Below, one piece after another: positions 33,929 to 41,439 of a stretch of 64,000 nt of DNA. A program made the position numbers and the translations under genes. The stretch comes from Butyrivibrio sp. YAB3001. Lineage in GTDB: Bacteria > Bacillota > Clostridia > Lachnospirales > Lachnospiraceae. The stretch lies in NCBI RefSeq assembly GCF_900112195.1, contig NZ_FOKR01000013.1:57557-121556 (forward strand). The letters are read 5' to 3'. The notes under the pieces are model-generated. The model was not told the DNA's origin, did no database searches, and saw only the letters and a list, made by a program, of their open reading frames with translations. Position 1 is the first letter of the stretch. Every line of letters begins with the position of its first letter.

Positions 33929-34628
33929 GTTTATTCAGGCTATAGAAGACACTAAATCGTTAGAAAGAGCAATTTTAGATATCATAGATGAATTGAAATC
34001 AGAGGGCTCCAAAGAAATCGCAGATGGCTTAGAGCAGCTTATACCGATATCAAATAATAGATTTTCTGTAATTGGCCAGAAGGAACTATTACAGGAATCC
34101 AAAAGAAGAGCTATCAGCATACTTAAGAGTGAACCCCAATTTAATCACGTCAGCGAGAAAGAAGCATGTTGCATCGTTGAGAGAGTATTAGGAAATGTGC
34201 AGCTTTATCTGCAGGATATGTTTAAGCGACAGCCACATACTAAATGTACTGACAGTATTTTAAGTATGCAAAAGTGTTTTGATATTGGTAATGAATATGA
34301 TCTGCAACATATAGTATATGCTCTGCTAAGAGCAGTGTTTCCGCTTGCCAGAATAGAAGAGTATCAGGATGCAGGAGCGTGTGCTGTTAGAAAAGACATA
34401 TGTATTGATGAGTTTGACATTGCGATAGAGTTAAAATGTACAAGAGATAGCCTTTCCGCTAAAAAGCTTTCAGAGGAAGTAGCATCTGACATTGTTCACT
34501 ATGATAATAAAAATATTTTCTTTTTAATATATGATAAAGCCAGAATAATAGACAATATCGATGTATTTAGGGATACCTATGAGAAAACTGACATGAGTAA
34601 AAACGTTAAGGTGTTTGTGATGCTATAG
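33906..34628 (+). CDS. PD-(D/E)XK-type nuclease, partner of the ATPase
   Basis: A 240-aa protein. The N-terminal half is helical. The C-terminal half is a restriction-endonuclease-like fold: NEYDLQHIVYALLRAVFP provides the first helix with Glu130, and DEFDIAIELKCTRD gives the core D171-x3-E175-x-K177. The last part (NIFFLIYDKARIIDN) matches the closing strand/helix of REase folds. ATG at 33906 lies inside the ATPase gene. With the ATPase it forms a candidate defence or mobile-element exclusion module. Residue roles are read from the motif, not tested. Confidence 0.75.
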   Translation: MNREQSIEFIQAIEDTKSLERAILDIIDELKSEGSKEIADGLEQLIPISNNRFSVIGQKELLQESKRRAISILKSEPQFNHVSEKEACCIVERVLGNVQLYLQDMFKRQPHTKCTDSILSMQKCFDIGNEYDLQHIVYALLRAVFPLARIEEYQDAGACAVRKDICIDEFDIAIELKCTRDSLSAKKLSEEVASDIVHYDNKNIFFLIYDKARIIDNIDVFRDTYEKTDMSKNVKVFVML

Positions 34629-34808
34629 AAACCGATAGACATTCCTCGGCATCTTTTTTGGCCAAGGGAATTGCACAAATAGCCAGTATGGATGTTTTTA
34701 AATACAAAAAATAATAGTTAGCTGTCTGGCTGAGATGGATGAAATATAGTCGTAATACTGAGCATCAGCTCATGAGTGCGCTGCACTTGTGGCTGGTGCT
34801 TTTTCTTT

Positions 34809-35047
34809 TGTTCGAAAATCTCGAACATAAAGTTCTATTTCTAGGAGAACGTAATATTCCGTCACGTTCCGTAGAATTACATATGTGGAGCAGAGCTCTT
34901 ACAGACCGTATTTTGGTCTGTTAGTGCGAGCCCTGCAGGTGTACTTATTGAGAACGAGCAGGATGCGAAGTTCGAAATTAGTACAAATGTAAAGCAAGAG
35001 GTACAGCTTAGCCGGCTAACCTGACCTCCGGGTTTCAAACAGGAGGT
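34809..35047 (+). ncRNA. structured leader RNA with Shine-Dalgarno-masking hairpin
   Basis: Consecutive stems: TGTTCGA/TCGAACA (34809, 34821), GTTCT/AGAAC, GTAAT-TTC/GAATTAC (34851, 34874), GAGC/GCTC (34888, 34895), ACAGACC/GGTCTGT (34901, 34915), and finally ACCTCC (35024-35029) pairing with GGAGGT (35042-35047), the ribosome site of the gene at 35053. The 34886-34970 part is homologous to 31204-31290. It is a possible cis-regulator. No protein-coding gene is supported in 34629-35052. Confidence 0.55.
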
Positions 35048-35052
35048 GCGAT

Positions 35053-35706
35053 ATGAGCATTAGAAAAACATATGATAAGTGCCTTAGGGAGTTGAACGAG
35101 GTACTAAAAGCAACGCTGACCGGTGTAGGAATAACGGCAGGTATTGCACTAATAACTGTGGTAACTGCAGGAATGTTTGCACCAGCAATTGCCGTTATGT
35201 TGGTGGAATCTAATTTTGCAGGACTGAGTGGTGCAGCACTTACAAGTGCGTGCTTGGCATATCTTGGTGGCGGGGCGATTGCATTCGGTGGTTTGGGTAT
35301 GGCTGGTGGTACCGCTGCAATAGAAGGAGGCGGTGCAATTCTTGGATTAGGAGTTGGAGCTGGAGTTGGAGGCACTGTTGGAGCCAAGGCTATTGTGGGA
35401 AAACAGGCAACTATAATGCAATCCGCGAAGCTGATGGTATCAGTTAGAGAAATATTCTTGAATGATGAGCATGACGTTAAGTATTCAAATACTGTCTATG
35501 AGCAGTATGTTAATAACGCGAAGAATCTGGAAATTGAACTCGCAAAACTGAAAGCACGTGAGAAAGTGGCTAGTAAGGAAGAGAAGAAGGAGATGAAAAA
35601 CCAGATTAAGAATCTTGAGGATAGCTTACATGCAATGAAGATTGCAATGAATAGTATGCTTAAGTTTAATAGTGCATTTGAAGTGGGATTGGGAGAAATT
35701 GAGTAA
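35053..35706 (+). CDS. glycine-rich hydrophobic membrane protein with coiled coil
   Basis: A 217-aa protein. Residues about 22-115 are strongly hydrophobic and rich in Gly/Ala, with glycine-zipper-like runs (GGGAIAFGGLGMAGGTAAI, ILGLGVGAGVGGTVGAKA), a feature of membrane-inserting proteins and toxins. Residues about 145-195 form a charged coiled coil. There is no signal peptide or enzyme motif. Its ribosome site is masked by a hairpin in the leader, so expression may be conditional. It has its own terminator and could be a membrane effector; this is inference. Confidence 0.7.
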   Translation: MSIRKTYDKCLRELNEVLKATLTGVGITAGIALITVVTAGMFAPAIAVMLVESNFAGLSGAALTSACLAYLGGGAIAFGGLGMAGGTAAIEGGGAILGLGVGAGVGGTVGAKAIVGKQATIMQSAKLMVSVREIFLNDEHDVKYSNTVYEQYVNNAKNLEIELAKLKAREKVASKEEKKEMKNQIKNLEDSLHAMKIAMNSMLKFNSAFEVGLGEIE

Positions 35707-35731
35707 ATAAGCTCCTATGATATCTATGTTT

Positions 35732-35764
35732 GGGACTATCACAATGTGGTAGTCTTGTTTTTTT
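35732..35764 (+). terminator. terminator
   Basis: GACTATCAC-AAT-GTGGTAGTC then TTGTTTTTTT. Confidence 0.9.
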
Positions 35765-35807
35765 GCTATAATTTAAAAAGCTGATAACTGCAAGAAGGAC
35801 ACTTAAC

Positions 35808-36359
35808 ATGAGCAAAAAGAAACACCCACCAAAAATAAAACACTATTCAGATCTGAAGCAGCGTGCCAAGGCTCTCTGCACAAATCTGATGTACGCAATA
35901 TACAAGGACCAGATAAAGGAAGGCTTTTCTGACGAAGAAGCCCACAAGCGAGTTGTTGAAGTACTGAACAACAGAAGCATACATTTATTCCCTGAAGAAG
36001 CTGCTGAGAGGTATGAGCACAAGAAGAATCACTTTGCTAAGCGCCTTCAGAGAGATAATGTGCCAGCGAATCTGAACAAGATGGAAGCAATCTATCAGAA
36101 GGCCAATGAGACTCTTAAAGCATTGAAAGCAAATATCTTTGATCTTCAGCACATGCAGGATGATCTTCAGAAGTTGTCTGACTACTATGGAAGTAAGCAG
36201 TGGAAAAAAGACTTTGAAGCGGATGAGCAAGGACTATATCCGGAAGATCTGAGGCGTGGAGTTTTATCTGAAGATGGCGTTTATAACCTGTTTGAGCAGA
36301 ATAAAGAAATCATGGAAGTATTGAAACCATATCTTACAGAGAATGTAACCGAAGATTAA
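35808..36359 (+). CDS. DUF4298-domain protein
   Basis: A 183-aa soluble helical protein. The N-terminal half (MSKKKHPPKIKHYSDLKQRA) is a family-specific basic segment. The C-terminal half matches DUF4298: LNKMEAIYQKANETLKALKA, LSDYYGSKQWKKDFEADEQG and EDLRRGVLSEDGVYNLFEQN. First gene of a probable five-gene operon running to the J-domain gene. A truncated relative of its N-terminus lies at 41305. Function unknown. Confidence 0.78.
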   Translation: MSKKKHPPKIKHYSDLKQRAKALCTNLMYAIYKDQIKEGFSDEEAHKRVVEVLNNRSIHLFPEEAAERYEHKKNHFAKRLQRDNVPANLNKMEAIYQKANETLKALKANIFDLQHMQDDLQKLSDYYGSKQWKKDFEADEQGLYPEDLRRGVLSEDGVYNLFEQNKEIMEVLKPYLTENVTED

Positions 36360-36373
36360 GATGGAGATAGAAG

Positions 36374-37024
36374 ATGAGAATAGGTATTGTATCTGATACT
36401 CATGGGCTTCTTAGGAAAGAAGTGATAGAAGGCCTACAGGGAGTTGATCACATAATTCATGCCGGGGATATCGACAAGAAGGAAGTGCTCGATGAGCTGG
36501 AAAAGATCGCACCGGTCACTGCTGTCAGAGGAAACGCAGACAAAGATTGGGCAGTGTACCTTCCGGAGAAAGCACTCCTTGAATTTGAAGGCAATAAGAT
36601 CTACGTGATTCATAACAAAGGAAAGATTGATGATTTCATTATGGATCTTCCCATAATTATTTATGGTCACAGCCATAAGTACTCCCTGGTAGAGAAGAAC
36701 GGACAGGTTTGGTTCAATCCTGGATGTTGCGGAAAAAGAAAACCAGATCAGGAAGTGTCCTTTGCGATTCTTGAGATCAGAGGTAAGGGAGAGTTTTCTT
36801 TTGAAAAGAAAATTGTAAAGACCGAGGGCAGCATCAGCTCTCTTCCAAAGAACATAGATTCAATTATTTCCAAGGCAATGAAGCTTGCTGATAAGGGAGC
36901 TTCTCACGAAGAGATAGCTGCAAAGCTAAAAATATCAGAAGACCTTTCGGAACAGATCTGCAGGATGTATTTTACACATCCTGGGGTAGATGTTGCCGGG
37001 ATTTTACAGAGAATAAGTAACTGA
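36374..37024 (+). CDS. YfcE-family metallophosphodiesterase with C-terminal helical extension
   Basis: A calcineurin-like phosphodiesterase of 216 aa. All metal-ligand motifs are visible in order: SDTHG, HAGDID, RGNADKDW, and IYGHSHKYS plus FNPGCCGKR. The first ~155 residues form the YfcE domain; the last ~50 (ASHEEIAAKLKISEDLSEQI) look like a small DNA-binding-type helical domain. Probable substrate is a cyclic or bis phosphodiester. ATG follows GGAGATAGAAG, 14 nt after the DUF4298 gene. A nearly identical copy sits at 40644. Confidence 0.88.
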   Translation: MRIGIVSDTHGLLRKEVIEGLQGVDHIIHAGDIDKKEVLDELEKIAPVTAVRGNADKDWAVYLPEKALLEFEGNKIYVIHNKGKIDDFIMDLPIIIYGHSHKYSLVEKNGQVWFNPGCCGKRKPDQEVSFAILEIRGKGEFSFEKKIVKTEGSISSLPKNIDSIISKAMKLADKGASHEEIAAKLKISEDLSEQICRMYFTHPGVDVAGILQRISN

Positions 37025-37038
37025 GAAGGAGAAAGGCA

Positions 37039-37479
37039 ATGGAAAAGAAAGATTATAAGTTTTGGGGCTGGGAGAACGCAGATGTTTCTCCTATAACAGA
37101 TGAATACAAGGGCATAAACAATCCTCGAGATCTGTACGACGCCTTATCAGAAATATGGTGTGCTGATACATGTGCTCCAAGAATGAGAGCAGATTGGACC
37201 GAGGACAATAAGACTCTGGGGCAGTGTTCCATAACAGCTTTCCTTGCACAGGATATCTTCGGCGGCAGGGTATATGGAATAGAAAGAGCTGGCGGCAACT
37301 ACCATTGCTATAACGTAATCGGGGACTGTGCATTTGATCTGACAAGCGAGCAGTTCGGAGATGAAAAGCTGGACTACACTGATAATCCCGAACAGTTCCG
37401 TGAGGTGCATTTTGGAAAAGAGGAAAAGAGACTCCGCTACGAGTTTCTTAAGAAGAGGTTGAAAGAAAAAGATGAGTAA
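37039..37479 (+). CDS. YunG-like protein
   Basis: A 146-aa protein resembling Bacillus YunG: LGQCSITAFLAQDIFGGRVY, followed by YHCYNVIGDCAFDLTSEQF. Conserved Cys, His and Asp in this order look like a cysteine-peptidase-type triad, but the activity is unproven. GAGAAGGAGAAAGGC precedes the ATG. Its stop overlaps the next gene by 8 nt. Confidence 0.72.
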   Translation: MEKKDYKFWGWENADVSPITDEYKGINNPRDLYDALSEIWCADTCAPRMRADWTEDNKTLGQCSITAFLAQDIFGGRVYGIERAGGNYHCYNVIGDCAFDLTSEQFGDEKLDYTDNPEQFREVHFGKEEKRLRYEFLKKRLKEKDE

Positions 37480-38152
37480 ACTAAAGGTTTGCCTTAGGCA
37501 TATTTCAGAAGTCTTTTTATATGAATACTATTGCCTGGGCGATGATGAATATGAAATATCCGATGAGGATACTTTGACACCACACAAGGAGAAGGCAAAA
37601 GGCCTTTTGCTTTCCGGCAATTATTCAGGTGCTCAACAAGAGTGGCTTGCTGCACACCTTGAGAATCCGGTGGATATGGAAGTGATACTTGGAATCATTT
37701 TGTGTTGCAAACAGCTTGGAGATGCAGAAGGAGAGTATTCATACACTACTGAGTCATTTAACTACTGTTGCACCAGAGCAGAACTTGCAGCATATTACAG
37801 AAACCTTGGATGGTACTATCTTGAGAAGTATAAGCCGGAAGTCTCAGCAGCATGTTATCTCTACAGCAAATATTTTGAGGATTCTCAGCAGGCTGATGCA
37901 GAACTGGAATTCCTGGAGAAGGCAATTGGTAAGAAGATTGCAGAAAAAGATCTGAATCAGATCCAGAAGCTTCTTAAGGATAACGAAATTCCTACAGCAG
38001 CCAATTCTGTGACGCTTGCTCTTTTGTACAAGGCTGCAGAAGAGGCGGAGAATGCCGGCGACAAAGATCAGGCACTTGACTGTTACAGGATGGTTTATGA
38101 TCTAACTGCAGATGAAGAGGTTGGCAAAAGAATTAGTGGGTTCAGTTCATGA
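37472..38152 (+). CDS. TPR-like helical protein
   Basis: A 226-aa, mostly alpha-helical protein. Repeats of TPR type include KGLLLSGNYSGAQQEWLAAH and YRNLGWYYLEKYKPEVSAAC, with a further pair in AALLYKAAEEAENAGDK-type sequence near the C-terminus. Cytosolic. It overlaps the YunG-like gene upstream and the J-domain gene downstream (ATGA), suggesting a co-chaperone adaptor. Family not named. Confidence 0.75.
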   Translation: MSKLKVCLRHISEVFLYEYYCLGDDEYEISDEDTLTPHKEKAKGLLLSGNYSGAQQEWLAAHLENPVDMEVILGIILCCKQLGDAEGEYSYTTESFNYCCTRAELAAYYRNLGWYYLEKYKPEVSAACYLYSKYFEDSQQADAELEFLEKAIGKKIAEKDLNQIQKLLKDNEIPTAANSVTLALLYKAAEEAENAGDKDQALDCYRMVYDLTADEEVGKRISGFSS

Positions 38153-39039
38153 CACTTAAGGAAGCATACAAGATCCTTGGCGCATCCAAGCTGGATGACG
38201 ATCGGGAAATAAAAGCAAAATACAAAAAGCTTCTCATTTTGTACCATCCAGACTCGGATCCAACCAGGAAAAGAAATCCTGAGGACGACGAAAAGATAAG
38301 ACAGGTCATTGAAGCTTATAAAAAGATCAAGGAATCTGAGGGAGAGCCCTACTTCGATACCTACGAGTTTACCTGGGATGCCTTTGAGAATAAGGATGCA
38401 TTTTCCGATAGAAACATCTATTTCCAGTTCAAGATGTATGATGAGAAACTGCCACTTTCCAAGATGGCCAGAGGAAGATTTGTCTGGGATCCTGATATGG
38501 AGGAGTTCAGGCTCTTTTCCAAAAGCGTTCTGGAAGCCTGCAAGGATATCATTACAGACTATAGTGCAATACTCACGCCTGATAAGGTAAAAGACATCTT
38601 TCATCTCATGATGCAGGAATATGTCCTTCCGGCAGATGCAGCAAGAAAGATTGGCAAGAAGGTCCGTGAGGATGGCGACGTAGAAGTTTTTACTTTCAAT
38701 GGATTTGTAAAAGAGAACCCTTCAGATCCGAAAGTGACGGCACCAACTATAGGGGAGCCTTTGAATATTTTTCTCAGAGAAGATAGGGCTGTGGTAGAAG
38801 AAATAGTAACAGGCAAGGTGCTTGGGACAGTATCCTTTGATGAGGATGAACTTTACTATGTGGTGCTTCCGCTTCTGGAAGATCCGAAAGTGCAGGCACA
38901 TGCTTCAGTTACCAAAGTTGAAAAGAACCGCAGATTTGGGAAGCGGATGAATGTCGTGATTGAGCTGACAATACCAAAGACCCTGAAAGATACTCCTGTT
39001 GCTAATGGGAAACTTATAGAGAAATTGATACGGGCATAA
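38149..39039 (+). CDS. J-domain (DnaJ-like) protein
   Basis: A 296-aa protein with an N-terminal J domain: LKEAYKILGASKLDDDREIK, KYKKLLILYHPDSDP with the HPD motif at residues 33-35. This domain stimulates Hsp70 ATPase. The remaining ~220 residues lack the Gly/Phe and zinc-finger regions of true DnaJ; they include a beta-rich segment ending LTIPKTLKDTPVANGKL. Start overlaps the TPR gene stop by four bases. Client and Hsp70 partner unknown; a permuted Hsp70 lies 14 kb away. Confidence 0.85.
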   Translation: MTLKEAYKILGASKLDDDREIKAKYKKLLILYHPDSDPTRKRNPEDDEKIRQVIEAYKKIKESEGEPYFDTYEFTWDAFENKDAFSDRNIYFQFKMYDEKLPLSKMARGRFVWDPDMEEFRLFSKSVLEACKDIITDYSAILTPDKVKDIFHLMMQEYVLPADAARKIGKKVREDGDVEVFTFNGFVKENPSDPKVTAPTIGEPLNIFLREDRAVVEEIVTGKVLGTVSFDEDELYYVVLPLLEDPKVQAHASVTKVEKNRRFGKRMNVVIELTIPKTLKDTPVANGKLIEKLIRA

Positions 39040-39041
39040 AA

Positions 39042-39090
39042 AAGTACCTCCACCGGGAGCCTGCCGCAGTGAAGGTACCTTTACCTTTTT
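39042..39090 (+). terminator. terminator of the DUF4298-J-domain operon
   Basis: AGTACCTCCAC / GTGAAGGTACCT stem followed by TTTACCTTTTT. Confidence 0.82.
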
Positions 39091-39491
39091 GGAAGATTGT
39101 TCATCGTGTATCTTCCTCCTTTCTCTTGCTACCATGTATATCGGATGGTAGCATCAAGGACTTAACCAATTGAAATGGTTTTCCTTTGATGATATTATTT
39201 TAATCAATTTTAGATACAGAATACATAACAGAATCTGCGTGATAACGACATTTATTTTTCTTTTTGAGATAAGCTTAATATAGATTTCTAAGACTTCGTT
39301 GCGATTGTGACGGAGTCTTTTTTGTTTTATAACACAATATATTGTACTTTTTATGGTGCAAGATGCCTCGGATGCCACATCATATAGTTGTCATTTTTAT
39401 GGGACTTTAAAATATTATATACTGTGATTATAGAAAAAAGATATATGGGGATGAATTAGTCAGCGTAGTTGTTTGGAAAGGATGTGATAGC
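39091..39491. other. gene-free stretch with two hairpins
   Basis: No coding sequence is supported. It holds a GCTACCAT / ATGGTAGC hairpin (39127-39151) and an orphan terminator AGACTTCGT / ACGGAGTCT with six T residues (39291-39324), which suggests a lost gene or a small RNA between them. Confidence 0.55.
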
Positions 39492-39671
39492 ATGATTGAC
39501 TTGATTCTTGATCTGATTTTTATAGGAGCAATAGTTATAGCACTTGCACCGGTTTTACTTGGATTGTACGGAGTGTTCCTGGTGCTGAAGATCTTTTTTA
39601 TCTCTTTTACCAAGGGAGTATGGTATGTATGCAGTTGTCCATGCTACTGGATTATAAGACGAAGGCGATAA
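39492..39671 (+). CDS. 59-aa membrane protein
   Basis: MIDLILDLIFIGAIVIALAP continues into a second hydrophobic stretch GLYGVFLVLKIFFISF and ends with a short Cys pair (CSCPC) and a basic tail IIRRRR. The ATG follows GGAAAGGATG. One or two membrane helices. Family unknown. It precedes a Cys4 microprotein by 18 nt. Confidence 0.5.
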   Translation: MIDLILDLIFIGAIVIALAPVLLGLYGVFLVLKIFFISFTKGVWYVCSCPCYWIIRRRR

Positions 39672-39689
39672 TGCGGAGGATGTGGGAGT

Positions 39690-39809
39690 ATGAGCAGACT
39701 CATTTACTGGATAAAGAAATGCATCAATAGGAATAACAGATTCTGTAAACACTTCTGCGTGACCTGCGAGTTTTATGAAGTCTGTAGAAGAGATGGGGAG
39801 CTTGGTTGA
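39690..39809 (+). CDS. 39-aa Cys4 microprotein, copy 1
   Basis: MSRLIYWIKKCINRNNR then FCKHFCVTCEFYEVCRRDG. Four cysteines spaced C-x3-C-x2-C-x5-C, likely a zinc knuckle. GCGGAGGATGTGGGAG precedes the ATG. A second gene at 42924 ends with almost the same 22 residues, which argues that both are real coding sequences. Function unknown. Confidence 0.6.
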   Translation: MSRLIYWIKKCINRNNRFCKHFCVTCEFYEVCRRDGELG

Positions 39810-39898
39810 GAAATCGAATGATAAATATATGTTGGGGGAGGGGATGATTATATATCATTTCCTGCCCCTGTGCCCTCTTAAGGAAGGAGATTTGAATT

Positions 39899-40090
39899 AT
39901 GTTTTTTGGAAATAATAAGAAAGACAAAGATGTAAGGCTTACAGATAAGCAGTACAAGGATCTTGTAGGTAGTATGAGCAGGAAAGAACGCAAAGAATTT
40001 GAACGCCGTCAGGATCAGCTTCGCAAGGAAAGAGAAGACGATAGGCTTGAAGCTTGGTTGGATTTTGAAGATGAGATGGATGACATGTAA
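39899..40090 (+). CDS. 63-aa charged protein
   Basis: MFFGNNKKDKDVRLTDKQYK, then a helical, highly charged region (KERKEFERRQDQLRKERED) and an acidic C-terminus. Excellent ribosome site AAGGAAGGAG. Probably a helical regulatory or scaffold protein. Not recognised. Confidence 0.6.
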   Translation: MFFGNNKKDKDVRLTDKQYKDLVGSMSRKERKEFERRQDQLRKEREDDRLEAWLDFEDEMDDM

Positions 40091-40190
40091 TACTCAGGTC
40101 TCCTCTCAGGCGACCTATTATCAAAACCAACCTTGTACAATATAGAAAACGGTAAATGATATAATTGTTATATCGTATTCGGAGGCCATT

Positions 40191-40328
40191 ATGACAGTAA
40201 AAGAAGCAAGAAAAATAGTTCAGGATTTTAATGAAAATAAGAGAATAACTGATGAAGATGAGTTCATGTTTATAGAAGCAATGAACTTCCTCATTGAGGA
40301 AGAAAAAGATCCCAGGGACATGATGTGA
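40191..40328 (+). CDS. 45-aa protein, N-terminal part of a Sel1/TPR-type family
   Basis: MTVKEARKIVQDFNENKRIT, then DEFMFIEAMNFLIEEEKDPR and a stop. The sequence resembles the start of a repeat-protein family whose intact members continue with a Gly-Gly-Tyr-Tyr helix pair. GGAGG and a TATAAT-like box lie upstream and a terminator downstream, so the short form may be expressed; truncation is likely. Confidence 0.5.
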   Translation: MTVKEARKIVQDFNENKRITDEDEFMFIEAMNFLIEEEKDPRDMM

Positions 40329-40361
40329 TAGGACACGCGAGCAGACGCGATAATTATTTTA

Positions 40362-40407
40362 GGGACATTACTATCAGAAAGATGATGGTGATGTCCCTTC
40401 TTTTTTT
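40362..40407 (+). terminator. terminator
   Basis: GGGACATTAC / GTGATGTCCC with a 15-nt loop and a TTCTTTTTTT tail. Confidence 0.85.
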
Positions 40408-40414
40408 GTGCCTT

Positions 40415-40597
40415 TAGCTCGCGAAGAGAGCTTAGTCAGATTGAAAATCTGATGCGAGGGGATTGGGGATACGCCCCAACAAGTGAGTACGACGGAGCAT
40501 TTATGCGCAGGAATACACCACTTGCCACTTTACTTACTACCGTTAGGACACGGCTCAGCCACGGGTCGGCGCGTCGGAACCTGGGCCGGAATTTTTG
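40415..40597 (+). ncRNA. strongly structured non-coding RNA, family not identified
   Basis: About 180 GC-richer nt with no open frame. Stems in order: CTCGC / GCGAG enclosing TCAGAT-TGAAA-ATCTGA; TTGGGG-ATACG-CCCCAA; CAAGTG / CACTTG enclosing GCAT-TT-ATGC; CCGT-TAGGAC-ACGG; and GGCTCAG / CTGGGCC enclosing a GC-rich loop. It ends in ATTTTT. The preceding terminator and the following gene promoter bracket it as a separate unit. Possible known Firmicutes RNA family; a covariance search would decide. Confidence 0.65.
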
Positions 40598-40643
40598 ATA
40601 TAATAGAATGGCTAATAGGTCCAGAACAAAACGGAGATTAACA

Positions 40644-41213
40644 ATGAGAATAGGAATTGTATCTGATACTCACGGGCTTCTCAGGAGAGAAGTGATAGAA
40701 GGCCTACAGGGAGTTGATCATATAATTCATGCCGGGGATATCGACAAGAAGGAAGTGCTCGATGAGCTGGAAAAGATCGCACCGGTCACTGCTGTCAGAG
40801 GAAATGCTGACAAAGATTGGGCAGTGTACCTTCCGGAGAAGGCGCTTCTCGAATTTGAAGGCAATAAGATCTACGTGATTCATAACAAAGGAAAGATTGA
40901 TGATTTCATTGATGACCTTCCCATAATTATTTATGGACACACTCACAAGTACTCCCTGACCACAAAGAAGTATGGGCAGATCTGGTTCAACCCCGGTTGC
41001 TGTGGAAAAAGAAAACCGGATCAGGAAGTGAGCTATGGAATTCTTGAGATCCGGGGTAAAGATGATTTTTCTTTTGAGAAGAAAATCATAAAGGTCGAGG
41101 GCAGTACTAGCTCTCTTCCGAAGAATATAGATACAATCATATCGAAGACAATGAAGCTTGCCGACAAGGGAGTTTCTCACGAAGAGATAGCTGCGAAATT
41201 GAAAATATCATAA
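40644..41213 (+). pseudogene. second YfcE-family phosphodiesterase, C-terminus cut by a nonsense codon
   Basis: Near-identical to the gene at 36374 over its whole length, with metal motifs SDTHG, HAGDID, RGNAD and YGHTH intact. A TAA after KLKIS stops it 27 residues early; the lost tail is still readable (ELAEQICRMYFTHPGVDVAG, to about 41292). The catalytic domain is complete, so the short protein may still work. ATG 40644 follows CGGAGATTAAC; an upstream ATG at 40608 adds an unconserved leader. Confidence 0.8.
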
Positions 41214-41304
41214 GAGCTGGCGGAACAGATCTGCCGGATGTATTTTACACATCCTGGAGTAGATGTTGCCGGGATTCTGCAGAGGATAGGATAATAATAC
41301 TGAG

Positions 41305-41412
41305 ATGAGCAAAAAGAAATCACCACCTAAAATGAAATGCTTTGAAGATTTCAAGAAGAACTCCAAAGCCAGGTGCACCAACCTGATGTATGTTATCTAT
41401 AAAGAAGCTTAA
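41305..41412 (+). pseudogene. remnant of a second DUF4298-type gene
   Basis: MSKKKSPPKMKCFEDFKKNS and then CTNLMYVIYKEA stop. It parallels the first 35 residues of the gene at 35808 (MSKKKHPPKIKHYSDLKQRA). The DUF4298 domain itself is missing. Together with the phosphodiesterase copy it marks a duplicated segment. Confidence 0.7.
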
Positions 41413-41439
41413 GATGTTTTTTGATGAGGAGTAATAGGC

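Noticed and set aside
34739..34924. 61-codon plus-strand frame before the glycine-rich protein gene
   Set aside because: No ribosome site, and the DNA is made of consecutive RNA hairpins.
39154..39378. 74-codon minus-strand frame
   Set aside because: No ribosome site and it spans an orphan terminator hairpin.
40415..40597. tmRNA, RNase P RNA, SRP RNA or a tRNA
   Set aside because: None of the conserved core sequences of these RNAs is visible and the stem order does not fit.
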